A stretch of DNA of 64,000 bases from Ganoderma boninense (Eukaryota; Basidiomycota; Agaricomycetes; Polyporales; Polyporaceae): NCBI GenBank assembly GCA_002900995.3, contig CM035311.1, forward strand, positions 124,001 to 188,000, written 5' to 3'. The position numbers and the translations under genes were made by a program. Positions 9,756 to 21,339 of this stretch are shown here, one piece after another (the stretch's first letter is position 1; each line of letters begins with the position of its first letter). Below the pieces are notes generated by a model. That model was not told where the DNA came from. It did not search any database and saw only the letters and a program-made list of their open reading frames with translations.

Positions 9756-12700
9756 TTAGAGCCGCACTGGACGCTGCGCGTGCCGGCTCTTGTAGTAATA
9801 GTCGATTTTCTGTACTGAGTTCCGCGTTTGTATATGAGGTAAATCACAGTGGCCAACACTTTCATATACCGGTACGGTTAATCGGCAAGCAGCGACATAA
9901 GGACATAGTAGCAATGGTAGATAGTGGAGCTACTACTAAGTTTTTACATAGACGGTTCGTAGAGAAGAACCAGGTTACGACGAGGAAGTTGGCAAGGCCA
10001 ATTCCTCTGTACAACATAGATGGTACTGAGAACCGTGATGGGACGATCACGGAGGTCGCCGTGTTGGATATGGCGATTGGAGACCACCGAGAGAAGGTGG
10101 TGTTTGTGGTGACGGACATAGGAGAAGAGGATGTGATCATTGGCCTGGACTGGCTGCGCGAGCACAACCCTGAAGTAGATTGGGAACGTGGCTCGCTGCG
10201 CCTATCGAGATGTCCAGAGGCATGTCCGGCTCATCGGAAGGCATCCAAACCTGTTGAGACCAAAGCGCGTGATACGGAGGTACGGCTTATGGCGCGCAAT
10301 GGTTCTCGGCGGGTGCGGAAGGCAAAGATGATGGGAAGGATATGCACGGCCGTAATGGTCGAGGAGGAGGAGGAAGATAGGCCTCCACCACCAGGTTTTC
10401 TGCCGGAATGGGATGGCACTGAGGAGTCTCTTCTCAATGCACTGGAAGATGGACGACGACTTCGAGGTACCCCTAAGATCTTTGTGTCGGCGAGCTACAC
10501 GTACTCTCAACAGCTCGCTGAACAAGAGTACCAGAAGAAGGAAGTCCGTCCCGTCGAAGAGATTGTACCTCCCCAGTACCACGAGTATCTGCGTGTGTTC
10601 TCGAAAGAGGCGTCCGAACGTCTACCCGAGCACGGACCCTATGACCACGCTATAGAACTCGTACCAGATGCTAGGATGTTCCATTCCAAGGTGTACCCCC
10701 TGTCTCCCAGCGAGCAGGTCGAGCTTGACAAGTTCCTTAGTGAGAACTTGGCCAAAGGTTATATTTAAGAGTCGAAGTCACCGATGTCATCACCGTTCTT
10801 CTTCGTTAAAAAGAAGGACGGCAGCCTACGTCCTGTACAGGACTACTGGCGATTGAACGACATCACCATTAAGAACCGATACCCGCTGCTGCTGGTGTCG
10901 GACTTGATGGATCGACTCAAGAGGGCCAAGTACTTTACAAAGCTTGACATCCGTTGGGGGTACAACAATGTGCGGATTAAGACCGGTGATGAATGGAAGG
11001 CTGCCTTTGTTACCAATCGCGGACTGTTCGAACCGAACGTGATGTACTTCGGACTGGCTAACTCGCCCAGTACATTCTCTGCGCTCATGAACGACATCTT
11101 CAAGGACCTCATCATACTCGGCAAAATCACTATCTACCTCGACGACATCCTCATATTCACCAACGACATCGAGGAACACCGCACTTTGGTGTGTGAGGTC
11201 CTGAAGCGTCTGGCGGAGCATGACCTGTTTTGCAAGCCAGAGAAGTGCGAATTCGAACAGCCTAAGGTTGAGTACCTAGGTGTGCTCGTCTCGGAGAACC
11301 GTGTGGAGATGGACCCAGTGAAGGTCAGGGGTATCGCAGAATGGCCTGTCCCTCAGAACGCCTCAGATGTACGGAAGTTCCGCGGTTTCGCGAATTTCTA
11401 CAGGCGGTTCATTAAGGACTTCAGCGCAGTATGCAAACCCCTTGACCGTCTCACGGGTAATGCTCCCTGGCAATGGGGTGCTGAAGAGCAATCAGCATTC
11501 GACGAGCTCAAGCGTCGTTTCACTGAAAGCCCTGTCCTGAGCATGTACGACCCAGACCGCAAAACCCGCATTGAAGTCGATGCATCCGGGTATGCTACCG
11601 GTGCGGTTCTGTCTCAGGAGGGGGAGGACGGCAAATGGCACCCTGTGGCTTTCCACTCTGAGTCAATGAGCGATGCGGAACGCAACTACGAGATCTATGA
11701 CAAGGAGATGCTCGCTATCATCCGTGCCCTGCAGGCCTGGCACCACTACCTCGAGGGTCTTCCCAGTGTGTTCGAGATCCAGTCGGACCACAAGAACCTC
11801 GAGTACTGGAAGGCCGCACAAAACCTCACACGCAGGCAGGCACGTTGGGCTCTCTATCTGTCACGGTTCGACTTTGTCATTGCACACAAGCCAGGCACCT
11901 CCAACGGTAGGGCAGATGCGCTGTCGCGCAGGCCTGATCACCAGAAGGATGACGCTGATGACAACCTGAACCGAGTCATGTTGCAACCCGATCGCTTCCG
12001 AGTACTGGCAGCCAAGAGAGGGCACATGTCAGTGGTACCAGAGAAGGCACTGCTCCGCCGCATTCGGGAATGTGGAGAGCGTGAGCAGGAGGTCGCAGAG
12101 GCACTCAGCAAGCTCGATAAGCTAGGGCCAGCACGTCTACAGAACGATTTGGTGGACTGGAACACAGAACAAGGCCTGCTGCTCTACCGCAGCCGAGTTT
12201 ATGTCCCCAAAGACGACGTGCTTCGAGCAGAGATAGTGCGCATTCACCACGACCTCCCACCTGCTGGACACCCTGGCCAGGCAAAGACGGTGGAGTTGGT
12301 TACACGGAACTACTGGTGGCCGGGCATGGCAAAGTTCATTAAGGATTACGTTGAGACCTGCGACACTTGTCGCCGTGGCAAGACTTCACATGCTAAGCCA
12401 CACGGTCCCCTTCAACCCAACGAGATCCCGGACGGCCCAGGCCAAGTAGTTACCTGTGACTTCATCACTGGACTGCCGGAGGTGGACGGATACAACACGC
12501 TCCAGCTTATTGCTGATCGGCATGGAAAGATGATTCACCTTATTCCATGCACCGAGGAGATCGACACGGAAGGGACTGCAGACAACTTCATTAGAGAATG
12601 GTTCCGTCTACATGGACTCCCGCGAAAGATCATCTCTGATCGGGGGCCCCAGTTCTCTAGCAAGCTCTTCCGTGCAATCCTTAAAGGCCTCGATATAGAA

Positions 12701-13528
12701 AGCGCATTGTCCACAGCTTACCACCCGCAGACGGATGGGCAGTCGGAGCGATGGAACCAGGAGATAGAGGCGTACCTGCGGATGTACTGCTCAAGGCGCC
12801 GCGACGATTGGGTCAAGTGGCTACCAACAGCAGAGTACTGCTTCAACTCGCGCGTACATTCATCCACAGGGTACTCGCCGTTTTACCTCATGTACGGCTA
12901 TGAACCTCAGTTCCACGTTCCAATGCTATCCACCACGGTGCCTACGGCGGATGAACGAAGAGAGGAGTTGCGGCAGGCAAGGGAGGATGCGACCTCAGCC
13001 TTAACCCTGGCAGCAGAGCGGATGAAGGAGTACTACGATCGCTATGTCTCCGCTGCTCCAGAGTTCAAGGAGGGTCAGAAGGTGTGGCTCGACACGAGGA
13101 ACTTCCGTGTCCCAGGAGTCTCTCGGAAGCTGGTGGATCGGTACGCTGGCCCGTACCCTGTCAAGCGCAAGGTGGGCAACTTGGCTTATGAGCTCAAGCT
13201 CCCCAAAGACATGGGGCTCCACCCAGTGTTCCATGTGACACTCCTACACCCGCACAAAGAAAGCCAACTTCCCGGTCGACATCCCCCTGAACCCGCAGCT
13301 CTCGAAGTGGAAGGAGAGGAGGAGTATGAAGTGGAGGAAGTGTTGGACTCGCGTCGGTATGGGCGGTGGAAGAAACTGCAGTATCTTGTTCACTGGAAGG
13401 GCTGGGGCCCTGAACACGATAGCTGGGAAGACGTGTTGGATCTAGCAAATGCGCCAAAAGTGCTGCAAAAGTTTCATTCGACACATCCCGACGCTCCTGG
13501 CCCTCTCAACAAGAAGACTCGATCGTGA
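9749..13528 (+). pseudogene. Pol polyprotein (PR-RT-RH-IN-chromodomain), one nonsense codon
   Basis: Expressed by -1 shift from gag. The aspartic protease motif MVDSGATTKF lies at about 9914-9943. Reverse transcriptase follows from about 10784, with LDIRWGYNN, FGLANSP and the catalytic YLDD (11135-11146). RNase H has EVDASG and NYEIYDKEM. Integrase has an HHCC finger (about 12240-12380) and the DDE set (CDFITGLP, SDRGPQFSS, TDGQSERWNQE). The C-terminal chromodomain is at about 13330-13490 (QYLVHWKGWGPEHDSWE). A TAA at 10766-10768 interrupts the joint GYI*ESKSPM between protease and RT, where the family has Arg or Lys. A Trp replaces the first Arg of the usual DYRRLN. Everything else is open, so this is a single recent lesion or rare readthrough. 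Confidence 0.9.
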
Positions 13529-13541
13529 GGACACGATCCTT

Positions 13542-13551
13542 AGGAGGGGGG
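13542..13551 (+). other. Polypurine tract
   Basis: AGGAGGGGGG lies 3 nt before the 3' LTR, where the plus-strand primer of an LTR element is expected. Confidence 0.75.
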
Positions 13552-13554
13552 TAT

Positions 13555-14013
13555 TGTCATGAACGGCATGCTCGGCGCCTACCCGGCGTCTCTCTTTCCC
13601 TTTTTGGACTGTTTGCCTCCCGCGTCGTCCTTATTGTCCTCCGTTGTTTAGCAAACCCGTCCCTTGTTCTCGCAGTACAATAACTCCTGTCACCCATTGT
13701 TCCCGTCGTCATTGTACTACATACCATTGTTCTTCCACTGGTTCCCGTGTCCATAGTTACCTATTGTCCCCGGTTCCCATTGTCCGCTACATGTATATAA
13801 GACCTGTACTTCGCTACCTGGAGACCTCAGTTTCGACCTCTTGTCTCCAGGTAAGCCTCACTGTATTCTCGCTCGTTACTTACTCGCTCAATACATCTTA
13901 TCTCCAGCCTGACTGTCGAGCCCTGCTCCGCTCTCGCTGCACAAGTGCTCGTCGACGCCCTTGCTCGTCTCGTAAGCCTCCTCCCTGATCTTACTCGACA
14001 GCCAGTCGTAACA
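13555..14013 (+). repeat. 3' LTR of the chromovirus
   Basis: 459 bp, TGTCATGAAC to CGTAACA, one base different from the 5' LTR, followed by the AAGTT target duplicate at 14014-14018. Confidence 0.93.
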
Positions 14014-14018
14014 AAGTT

Positions 14019-15447
14019 ACGGTTGAAACAAGAATCCCTCATACATGAACTGGTCACTGCTCATAAGGCTGCTCTCATCTTCCTCCCCATCTTTACATCC
14101 GCGAGCTTGTTCTCAATACAGGTGTTGTAATTTGATCAGGAAGATTATGCATCCCAGGGATAAGACACCACAGGTCTTGGTGCGATGTGCAAAAGCCATG
14201 CTGGTTGGCCAACAGTATCAGCAACGAGGGCCCCCAACGCTAGTACAACCACCTCAGCCTTGAATTTGGACCCGCGTTGCAAGCTCGACTATTCTGACTC
14301 CTGCGCGGTTCTGATCATCAGCGTTTTATTAGCCAACAATGACAGTGTTCAATAGAAAGGGTAAGAAAATTCATTCCCGAATAGAAGTGCCGCGAGCAGT
14401 GTTGGAAACACCTCGTCCTATCTCCGCAAAGATGATACCGGCATCCACGTGAACTCGCATAGGCAGAAGCCGGGGGCGCGACTCCGAGTGCCTACATGGA
14501 GATGTCTACCGGGAATGAGATCCTTGCACCTAGTGCAACAAGCTCGCCGTGCGGTGGTCACTCGGACAGTGCGAGGAACAGTGACTTGGGGCTCAGTCCA
14601 GTGGATTCTTAGACAGCTTCCGTTCGATGGAGATTAGTCTTGCCAGCGCTTTCATGGAGCTATCATAGTCCTCCCGTATGTTTGTATCGATAGGACGCCG
14701 CAACAATTTAACTGAACTGCTTCATCCAAGAAGGGCACGCAGCCTGCATCGAGGGCCAACTCCATACTGTAGGAGTGGCCGATAGGTGAAAGTACAGGAC
14801 ATATATGTCAGGGATCATCCCAGACATTGCTCATGTAGATGTGCAAGTGGCCCACTAGAGGACTGCTTCGCATCGTGTAACGGCTGGTACAAAGCTATAG
14901 ACGGGTACCGTCCTGCATACTACTGCATAGTTGCAGTTTCAGTGTCGAGCACTGAGGAGCCCCAGCCTGCAGGTCGTGGCCACTCAGTCTGCGGAGGAAA
15001 GCCCTAAAATCCGGAGGCAGATATGTAAGGTGCAAGGAGCTGGAAGCGGTGGAGAGACAAGCACGGCGACGCTACAGCAGTACAGGCACCCCAGAAAGGC
15101 GAGTAGTCACTAGAGACGGGAGAAATCCTCGTACTGCGACACTCGTCCCGGGGGCGGCAGAGTACGCCCACCACGGTGTATCCAATCCGACGCTTGAGGG
15201 GCGAAGCACAGATTCAGAACTCCGATGTCTAGATGGAAATTGAACATCGAGACGTAGCGAGACATAGCGAGAAGACATAACAGCCGACGATAAAAGACGC
15301 AGATTGTAGGGAATGGACTGGGGTGGACGGAGAAGAGATCAGATTGCAACAAAGATGGAAACTAAGAATCGCGCGAGAGAACGTCGTCCCAAGGGATTCG
15401 AAGGCAAGCTTGGCACTGGTCGGGAGCGGCAGCATTCGTCCAGAAGT
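14019..15447. other. Intergenic, nothing recognised
   Basis: Original flank of the retroelement insertion. Only short frames without motifs or paralogs in the window. Confidence 0.45.
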
Positions 15448-16134
15448 TCAGATTGTTTCCGGTGCGGATAGGATGCGGGAGTGTCTTGGCATATCACTGC
15501 CATCTGGTGTGACAAGGTGTTGGATCCATGCACCACGATGAGAGATGTCCACGCAATGAATAGCACCTAGGAGACCGAAATAGATGGCAAGCTGTGTGAT
15601 AGAAGTGATAGAAAAATCACAAAGTGCTCCATACCAAACCGCAACGAGCAGGTCTGGAAAACCATTCGTGTCTGGAAGAGATGCATGGGCGCCCCTAGGA
15701 ACTAGGAATGGAGGAGATGAGATCGTCCTGATGTCCTGATGGGCTGGAGGTGGGCGGTGAGACCATGCCTCCACAGAAATAATGTATCCGCTTCTGCGGG
15801 GCTCTGCACCAAATGATGATCGCGGCCGCACAAAGCGCACATACCGAGCGCCCCAAGACATTGCGGGTAGAGAGATTGTGAGAATTGGAAAAGCATCCGA
15901 CAGCGTCATATCCGCCCATTCACAGCCGGAACTACACATAAACAGTAAGATGATCCATGTGACGCCCCAACCCTCGACGGAGAGTGCAGCATCGGAGCAA
16001 AGCGCCACCACGCACCGTATCGAAAGCGAACTTCCTACGGCAGAACTTGAAAGAGTTGGGAGCATATGACGTATGGTGCACTTGACCCATGGCTTCACAC
16101 GTAGCTGCACGATCGGTTCAGGACGAGGCTTCAC
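15448..16134 (-). CDS. Hypothetical membrane protein, unspliced frame
   Basis: A 228-codon open frame, read from 16134 down to 15448. It has hydrophobic stretches (WGVTWIILLFMCSSG; TQLAIYFGLLGAIH) separated by basic and Pro-rich parts. No family is recognised. Genes here normally contain introns about every 150 bases, so this frame is probably part of a spliced gene or a decayed one. It lies downstream of SYS1 in the same direction. The real start may be the internal Met at about 16062 (MLPTLSSSAVG). Confidence 0.3.
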   Translation of the reverse strand: MKPRPEPIVQLRVKPWVKCTIRHMLPTLSSSAVGSSLSIRCVVALCSDAALSVEGWGVTWIILLFMCSSGCEWADMTLSDAFPILTISLPAMSWGARYVRFVRPRSSFGAEPRRSGYIISVEAWSHRPPPAHQDIRTISSPPFLVPRGAHASLPDTNGFPDLLVAVWYGALCDFSITSITQLAIYFGLLGAIHCVDISHRGAWIQHLVTPDGSDMPRHSRILSAPETI

Positions 16135-16274
16135 AACCTATAACGGCTGAGACAAAACCATGACCATTAGAAGCAAGGTACAGCGAGGACTGCACGGAGA
16201 AACGGTTCATCAGAGGTCACGGCAAGACAACGACAGAAGACGCACTATGAGCAAACCGAAAGCGAGTCCGCACC

Positions 16275-17089
16275 CTAGTCTTCCCGAAGGAGACTGCCCA
16301 TCTCCACACTGTCCTGCGCGTCGGGTGCCGAGGCGACCACGAGGCCCTCGTTCATCTCCCGCTTGACACACAAATCCTCCGCGAAGACGATGGTGCCCGC
16401 CGTGCTGACACACATGACCAGCCAGAAGAAGACGGAGGTTGGAATCGCGGCAGCGTAATAGGTCGTGAGGACGAGGTGGTTGAATAGGAGGGTGAGAGCG
16501 AAGTCGAGGATGAGCCTGGGTCGCCGGGCGAGCGCATACAGGTAGTATACGCTGCGAATGCAACCCGGGGATGCATAAGGGGAGGTGTAGGACTCGGTGA
16601 GCGGGGATAATACGCACTCTGCGGCCGAGGCTGCGATCCAGCACACTGCAATGATCCACGATCACACGGGATCGACGCTCCTGAGGGCCCCCTGCTGGAT
16701 CGACCCCATCCCTACCTGCTTCCCTCCGCTCCATACTGAGTTGAAGGACGTCCAGGGGCCTTCGCCTGGGAGTGCGCATGTTGTTGGTCGGCCGGCCATC
16801 TCTCGCCAGTCCATGATCATTCCTGGAAGAGATGAAGCGTGTCAGACTACGCGAAAGCCACGATTTACACACTGCATACCGACATTAGCAGCCCCACCCT
16901 CGAACTCGAGTGACCCGGTGTCTGCGAACATGACGAGCAATGGGGGAATGAGGAAGGACAGGGTCAGGTAGTGCAGCGTCTGGAGGGCGATGATCTGAGG
17001 CAGAGTTCAGTGTCGAGTAGCAAGGGGGGAGGGCGGAGACTGGCCTGGGAGATGAGGAGGACGGGGTCCCATCCTGTGGGCTTGGCCAT
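16275..17089 (-). CDS. SYS1: Golgi integral membrane protein SYS1
   Basis: SYS1 is a small four-helix Golgi protein that recruits the ARL3/ARFRP1 GTPase to the trans-Golgi. The product starts MAKPTGWDPVLLISQ. The second exon gives IIALQTLHYLTLSFLIPP and GSLEFEGGAANVGMQ. The third gives MDWREMAGRPTT and FNSVWSGGKQ. The last exon holds ECVLSPLTESYT, RPRLILDFALTLLFNHLV, SVFFWLVMCVSTAGTIVF and the conserved tail EDLCVKREMNEG. The LDF...H and CVKREM blocks are the family hallmarks. Three introns are inferred; the first appears to use a GC donor. The gene looks intact. Confidence 0.85.
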
Positions 17090-17282
17090 CGTCGCCGTCG
17101 TGGTCGTCGTTCAAGTTCAGGTTGTGAGTTTCTGCTGGGCGCTATCTGATTTCGGCAAAGGCCGACGGCGACCAGCGCAATCCGCAGCGTAACAAGAACC
17201 TGCTATTTGCCTGCACCTCTCTCATGCTCACTCGCCCGTTCTACCTCCCCTCGCGAGCGCATATATGAGTCGTATAAATACC

Positions 17283-17307
17283 GGAAGTTTGAGTTGACTC
17301 AACTTCC
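17283..17307. promoter_or_regulatory. Long inverted repeat around a TGACTCA motif
   Basis: GGAAGT-(T)-TGAGT-TG-ACTCA-ACTTCC forms an 11-bp inverted repeat with one unpaired T and a 2-nt centre. TGACTCA is the Gcn4/AP-1 consensus. It lies 195 bp upstream of SYS1, next to TATAAATA at about 17273. Confidence 0.4.
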
Positions 17308-18398
17308 AAGTATTTGACTTGCGGTGAATCTGGGTCGAATCATGATCGACCAAATGCTTCTAAGGCGTACCCCTTCTTGCAGTGCAAGACGAACCTGCAG
17401 GTTTTGTCTGCGTGCCACATGCTTTGTCCCCCGTCTTCTTCGCTAACTGCAAACACATCCTACTGCTTCTTCCGAGAATTTGATTTGTTGCAACATGGTA
17501 GATCCCGCTCTACCTTCTCAAAGAGTCGCTAGCTGATCACATTCCAAGGATTTCTACCGTGGTCTTCTCCCAAGCAGATCTAACGGCGTTGATATCCGCA
17601 TCCATGCGACGGTGATCATTTCCCGTCAATAGTGGGAATACGTGGTGGCAAGTGAGAGACCGAGCCATGGGCTTCTGGTAAGCCTTCTGCAAGCTGTCTT
17701 GGATGAACTCAGCGAGCTAGCACAGCGAATGTCGGAAACGACTATATCGTTCTTCCAGCAGTGGTCGAGCAGGACCGTGGCGAACAGGAAGAGATCCGGC
17801 AGAGAAACTTGCTAGGCGCACACCTGGCTTATTCAGGCCCACTTCAGTTGCCGCGTTAGTCCAGATGTCTCCGTTTGGCAGATGGAGGTTTCAGGCTCTC
17901 GATGTTCAATATATATATATCGGGCCTGGTTCCCATTTTTCGCTCCTTGAGGCACGGTTTAGGTGAGTCTTTCCTTTGCGAATAGGTACAGCGGTCACCA
18001 TGCTCTGATATCTCGACCATTCAGATCATACATATGCTCACTGAGAGTCCGGTGGCGTATTCATTGAAGTTGTCGTCTACGCCTGCCACCCGACAGCTGA
18101 CCTGATGAGTTACGAGCCGTGTCTGCAGAGGTGTACGTGTGGGTTAATCCGCCTTCTCTTTCTAGCCGGGTAGCAGGGGTGATAGTACCCCCGCGGAACA
18201 ACCTATACTTGTCTCATCTTTTACAAGGAGTACCCTTAGCTGCATCGAGATAAAGGTTTGATCTATCCACTCCTCCAAGGCCGTTGATAGTTCTTACGGG
18301 CTGCTTCGGACCCCTAGGCTAGAAACCGTACTTGAGCTGGGCTTCAGAGGTACAACCCTCCCTCAGTCTCCATACATACTCCGTCTCGCTACTCCGAA
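17308..18398. other. Intergenic, nothing recognised
   Basis: No gene seen. A short (AT)n run lies near 17910-17920. Confidence 0.45.
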
Positions 18399-20417
18399 GT
18401 GTATGATATCCATCCAGCCGTCCTCACATGCGTGGTGGTAGCCATCGCCATCTACGCGGTACGATGGCTTCACCGATCCCGTAAGTACGCAGGACACCAG
18501 TCACATTCCGTCGCATCGGCTAACTATCGGCGGCAGATGCACGCAATACCCACCATCGGAGGGTCATCCCTCCCATGCCTCTCTTATCTCGGCGCTTTTC
18601 GCACTCTACGCAACTTCAACCAGATACTGGAGGAGGGGTACAGGAAGGCACGTCTTCCAAGCCCTCGCCAGGGCTCAAGTGTTGGGTTTGCAGCCGCTCA
18701 CTGCACAGAACTGCTGCTACAGTATCCCACATCAGCGTTCAAGGTCGCCGCGTTTGACCGATGGCTTGTCGTCATCTGTGGGCGGGAAATGGTAGCGGAG
18801 CTTCGGAAAGGCCAGAAGAGGAGCTCTCTGTCGCCCTTGGAATAATAGACGTACGTGTCCTCGCGTTACGACTGTCGTGGTCCTGGCATGCAGTATAGCT
18901 CGAGGTGGAGCCATGGCGGTACTATCACAGAACCATCAGTTCAACTACGTCTTCGAACCTGCGGTTTTAGCGGACAAGTACCACACACAGATCGCGAGGG
19001 AGAAGCTCTTGAAGAAGCTCTACAGCGTTCTTCCGGACGCCATTGATGAAGTGTTCGTTGCGATCAAGGATTACATCCCAGCCGGAGATATCGGTACGAA
19101 GCTCAAGTGTTACATCAGGAAGTAAAAACAAGTACTCACTTACATGGCGCATTTTAGACTGGACAAGCATCGAGATCGCGCCGGTGGTTGGTGAAATCCT
19201 TGCTCGCGCGAGCAACAGAATTTTTGTCGGTCTCCCATTGTGTCCGTGTACGCCCCTCGTTGTAACTGTCGGCGGAGTCCGTTGACTTCAATCTATAAGT
19301 CGAGAACCTCGGACTGGCCATCGGTTTCTCAAGAAGATTGATGAGGGAAGTATCCCTACTCCGGCACATCCCCGATTTCTTGAAACGGTGAGTGCTCTCT
19401 TCGTGCGGTCATGAATGTCAATGTGGCCTCGAAGTTTGGTAACGATTGAGCAGGTTCATCGCACCTTTTGTCATCACAGCGCAGGATGACACATCCCGCG
19501 CTGTATATCACATCCGGCCTTTAATCGAGGAGCGCATGAGAGCACTGGAGGAAGACCGGGAAGACAAGCCGGTGAGCGAAAGCTCTCGCATAACATCAGC
19601 CCTCTCCTTCCGCCACTCAACATCTGCAGAACGATGCACTTCAATGGATCCTGGAAAATGCGATTCCGAAAGGAGAGACGGTGTCTCATATCATTCAACG
19701 ATTGTTTGTATTCAACTTTTGGTCAATCGACACCTCATTCAACGTAAGTACCGTTACGATCATAAGTTATGTCGGCGAGCGCATAGTAACAAACTACGAA
19801 ACCCATTCTACCAGGTTATGACCCAAGCGCTCTGCCGTCTTGCAGACGAGCCCGACCTTGTCCGCGCTCTCCGGGAGGGGGTGCAGGGATGCATCTCCGC
19901 CGACGGCTGGACGGGTACTGCCCTGGGCCGCATGTGGAAGCTTGACAGCCTTCTCCGTGAAACAATGCGCTGCGGCGGCGCCCCCCTTGGTAAGCAAACA
20001 AAAATGCAAATGCACAACCCCGTGCTCTAGATCTGATGATGCCCCCCCACGCTCGACTCGGACTGACTACTGCCTGCACGGTGTACGGCCGTGGCACACC
20101 AGCGGTAACGATGAACCGGAAGGCCGTCAAGGACATCATGCTGCACGACGGGACGCGTATCCCTGCGGGCACCCTGCTTGGCGCGAACGCGCACGCACTG
20201 CACCACGATGTCGCACTCCTCGCGGACGCACACACATTCGACGCGTTCCGCTACGCGCGCATGCGGGGCTGCGCGGGCCAGAGCCTCAAGCACCAGTTCG
20301 CCAGCACATCCCCGGGGTACATCGCGTTTGGGCATGGCCCCCGTGGATGGTGCGTACATGCCTCGTCCACTGTATTGCCATCCACTCCGTGCACCTTCAG
20401 GTTTATTGACGACGACC

Positions 20418-20453
<36 letters not shown>

Positions 20454-20614
20454 CGGCAAACAGCCCTGGGAGGTTCTTCGCGTCGAACATTCTGAAGGCC
20501 GCGCTGGCGTGCATCCTCCTCAACTACGACCTGAAGCCTGAGGCCGCAGGTGACGGGTCGTGCCCGCCGAACGCCCGTCGTATCCTCTTTAAACGACGTG
20601 GAGGATCTGTTTGA
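18399..20614 (+). pseudogene. Cytochrome P450 copy 1 (decayed)
   Basis: Microsomal heme monooxygenase of a basidiomycete P450 family. Exons give the N-terminal anchor (AVLTCVVVAIAIYAVRW), the proline hinge AIPTIGGSSLPCLSYLGA, the K-helix ExxR in LDSLLRETMR, and a heme loop spliced as FGHGPRG-C-PGRFFAS. Lesions: the codon that aligns with the start of copies 2 and 3 is GTG (18399); a missing base near 18810 (after LRK) shifts the frame of what should read RPEEELS; the exon before VDF is shortened and meets TAA at 19296-19298. The 114-nt intron at 20350-20463 is swollen by an ATG/GAT microsatellite. The C-terminal third is well preserved. Two GC-rich sister copies lie at 25918 and 31287. Confidence 0.78.
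20418..20453 (+). repeat. Trinucleotide microsatellite (ATG)12 in a P450 intron
   Basis: Twelve perfect ATG/GAT units inside the intron that splits the heme-ligand cysteine codon of P450-1. The same intron in copies 2 and 3 has no such repeat. Confidence 0.9.
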
Positions 20615-21339
20615 TTTGGGGAGCGGGGAGAGCTACGCGCACGCGCAGACGCAGAGACAGGTCTGTCGGCCGTGCTACGTGTGTGTTTGTGTGATCTCCG
20701 TTCAAGGCATGGTTTGCTCGACGTATATTAGTGCCTACTGACCGCGCCGTTATACAACCATAACACTGTGGACTCAATATCTCCAGGAGGTCGTCCCTGG
20801 CGCCGTCGTTTACGTGCGGTCCTCGCTTCTACTGCCATGTGATGAGGTGCTGACAACAACATGGACTTCGGGGCGCACCCTGTCGAATGTACCGCGCCGA
20901 GTGTCTGCAGTCGGTTTCGAATTCGACCGTGCATGAATGTATAGAACCGGACCTAGGAGTACTGGAGTGGCCTGATTTCGGTCCACCTGTGGCTAGATAT
21001 TGGTGACTCATTGGTCCGATACCATCCTGAAGGGGCAGCGCACCGTCTCGATACGGCTGCCAAGCGTTTGCGGACACGAACGTCTCGCCCGCGAATAGCG
21101 GTGATGTGGGTCGGGGAACATTGTCCTGAGCTGACAATGGAAGTACTTACTAAGATCGCATTGGCAGGCGTTTACGTACGGAGACGGGGCGTTGACACCC
21201 TTCGGGACGTCGCCTTTCGCGCATTCCGGCCGCCGACGCACGGGGCCCGTGCCAACGCTTTTTACACTCGCAGGAGCCCTGCACCACACCATGAGTCTCG
21301 CCCCGCTGATTCATCTGCCTTCAACTCGACGTTCTAGAT
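20615..21339. other. Intergenic
   Basis: No gene recognised between P450-1 and SDR-2. The 108-codon open frame at 21011-21337 has no motif. Confidence 0.4.

Larger units (their letters stand above)
7478..14013 (+). mobile_element. Ty3-type LTR retrotransposon (chromovirus, Tf1/sushi-like)
   Basis: A 6536-bp element with two 459-bp LTRs that differ at one base (C at 7492, T at 13569), flanked by a perfect 5-bp target duplication AAGTT (7473-7477 and 14014-14018). The internal order is self-complementary primer site, gag with a zinc knuckle, a -1 frameshift site, protease, reverse transcriptase, RNase H, integrase and a C-terminal chromodomain. Integrase after RNase H plus a chromodomain defines a chromovirus. 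The near-identical LTRs imply a recent insertion, but an in-frame TAA in pol makes this copy probably unable to move by itself. Confidence 0.95.
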
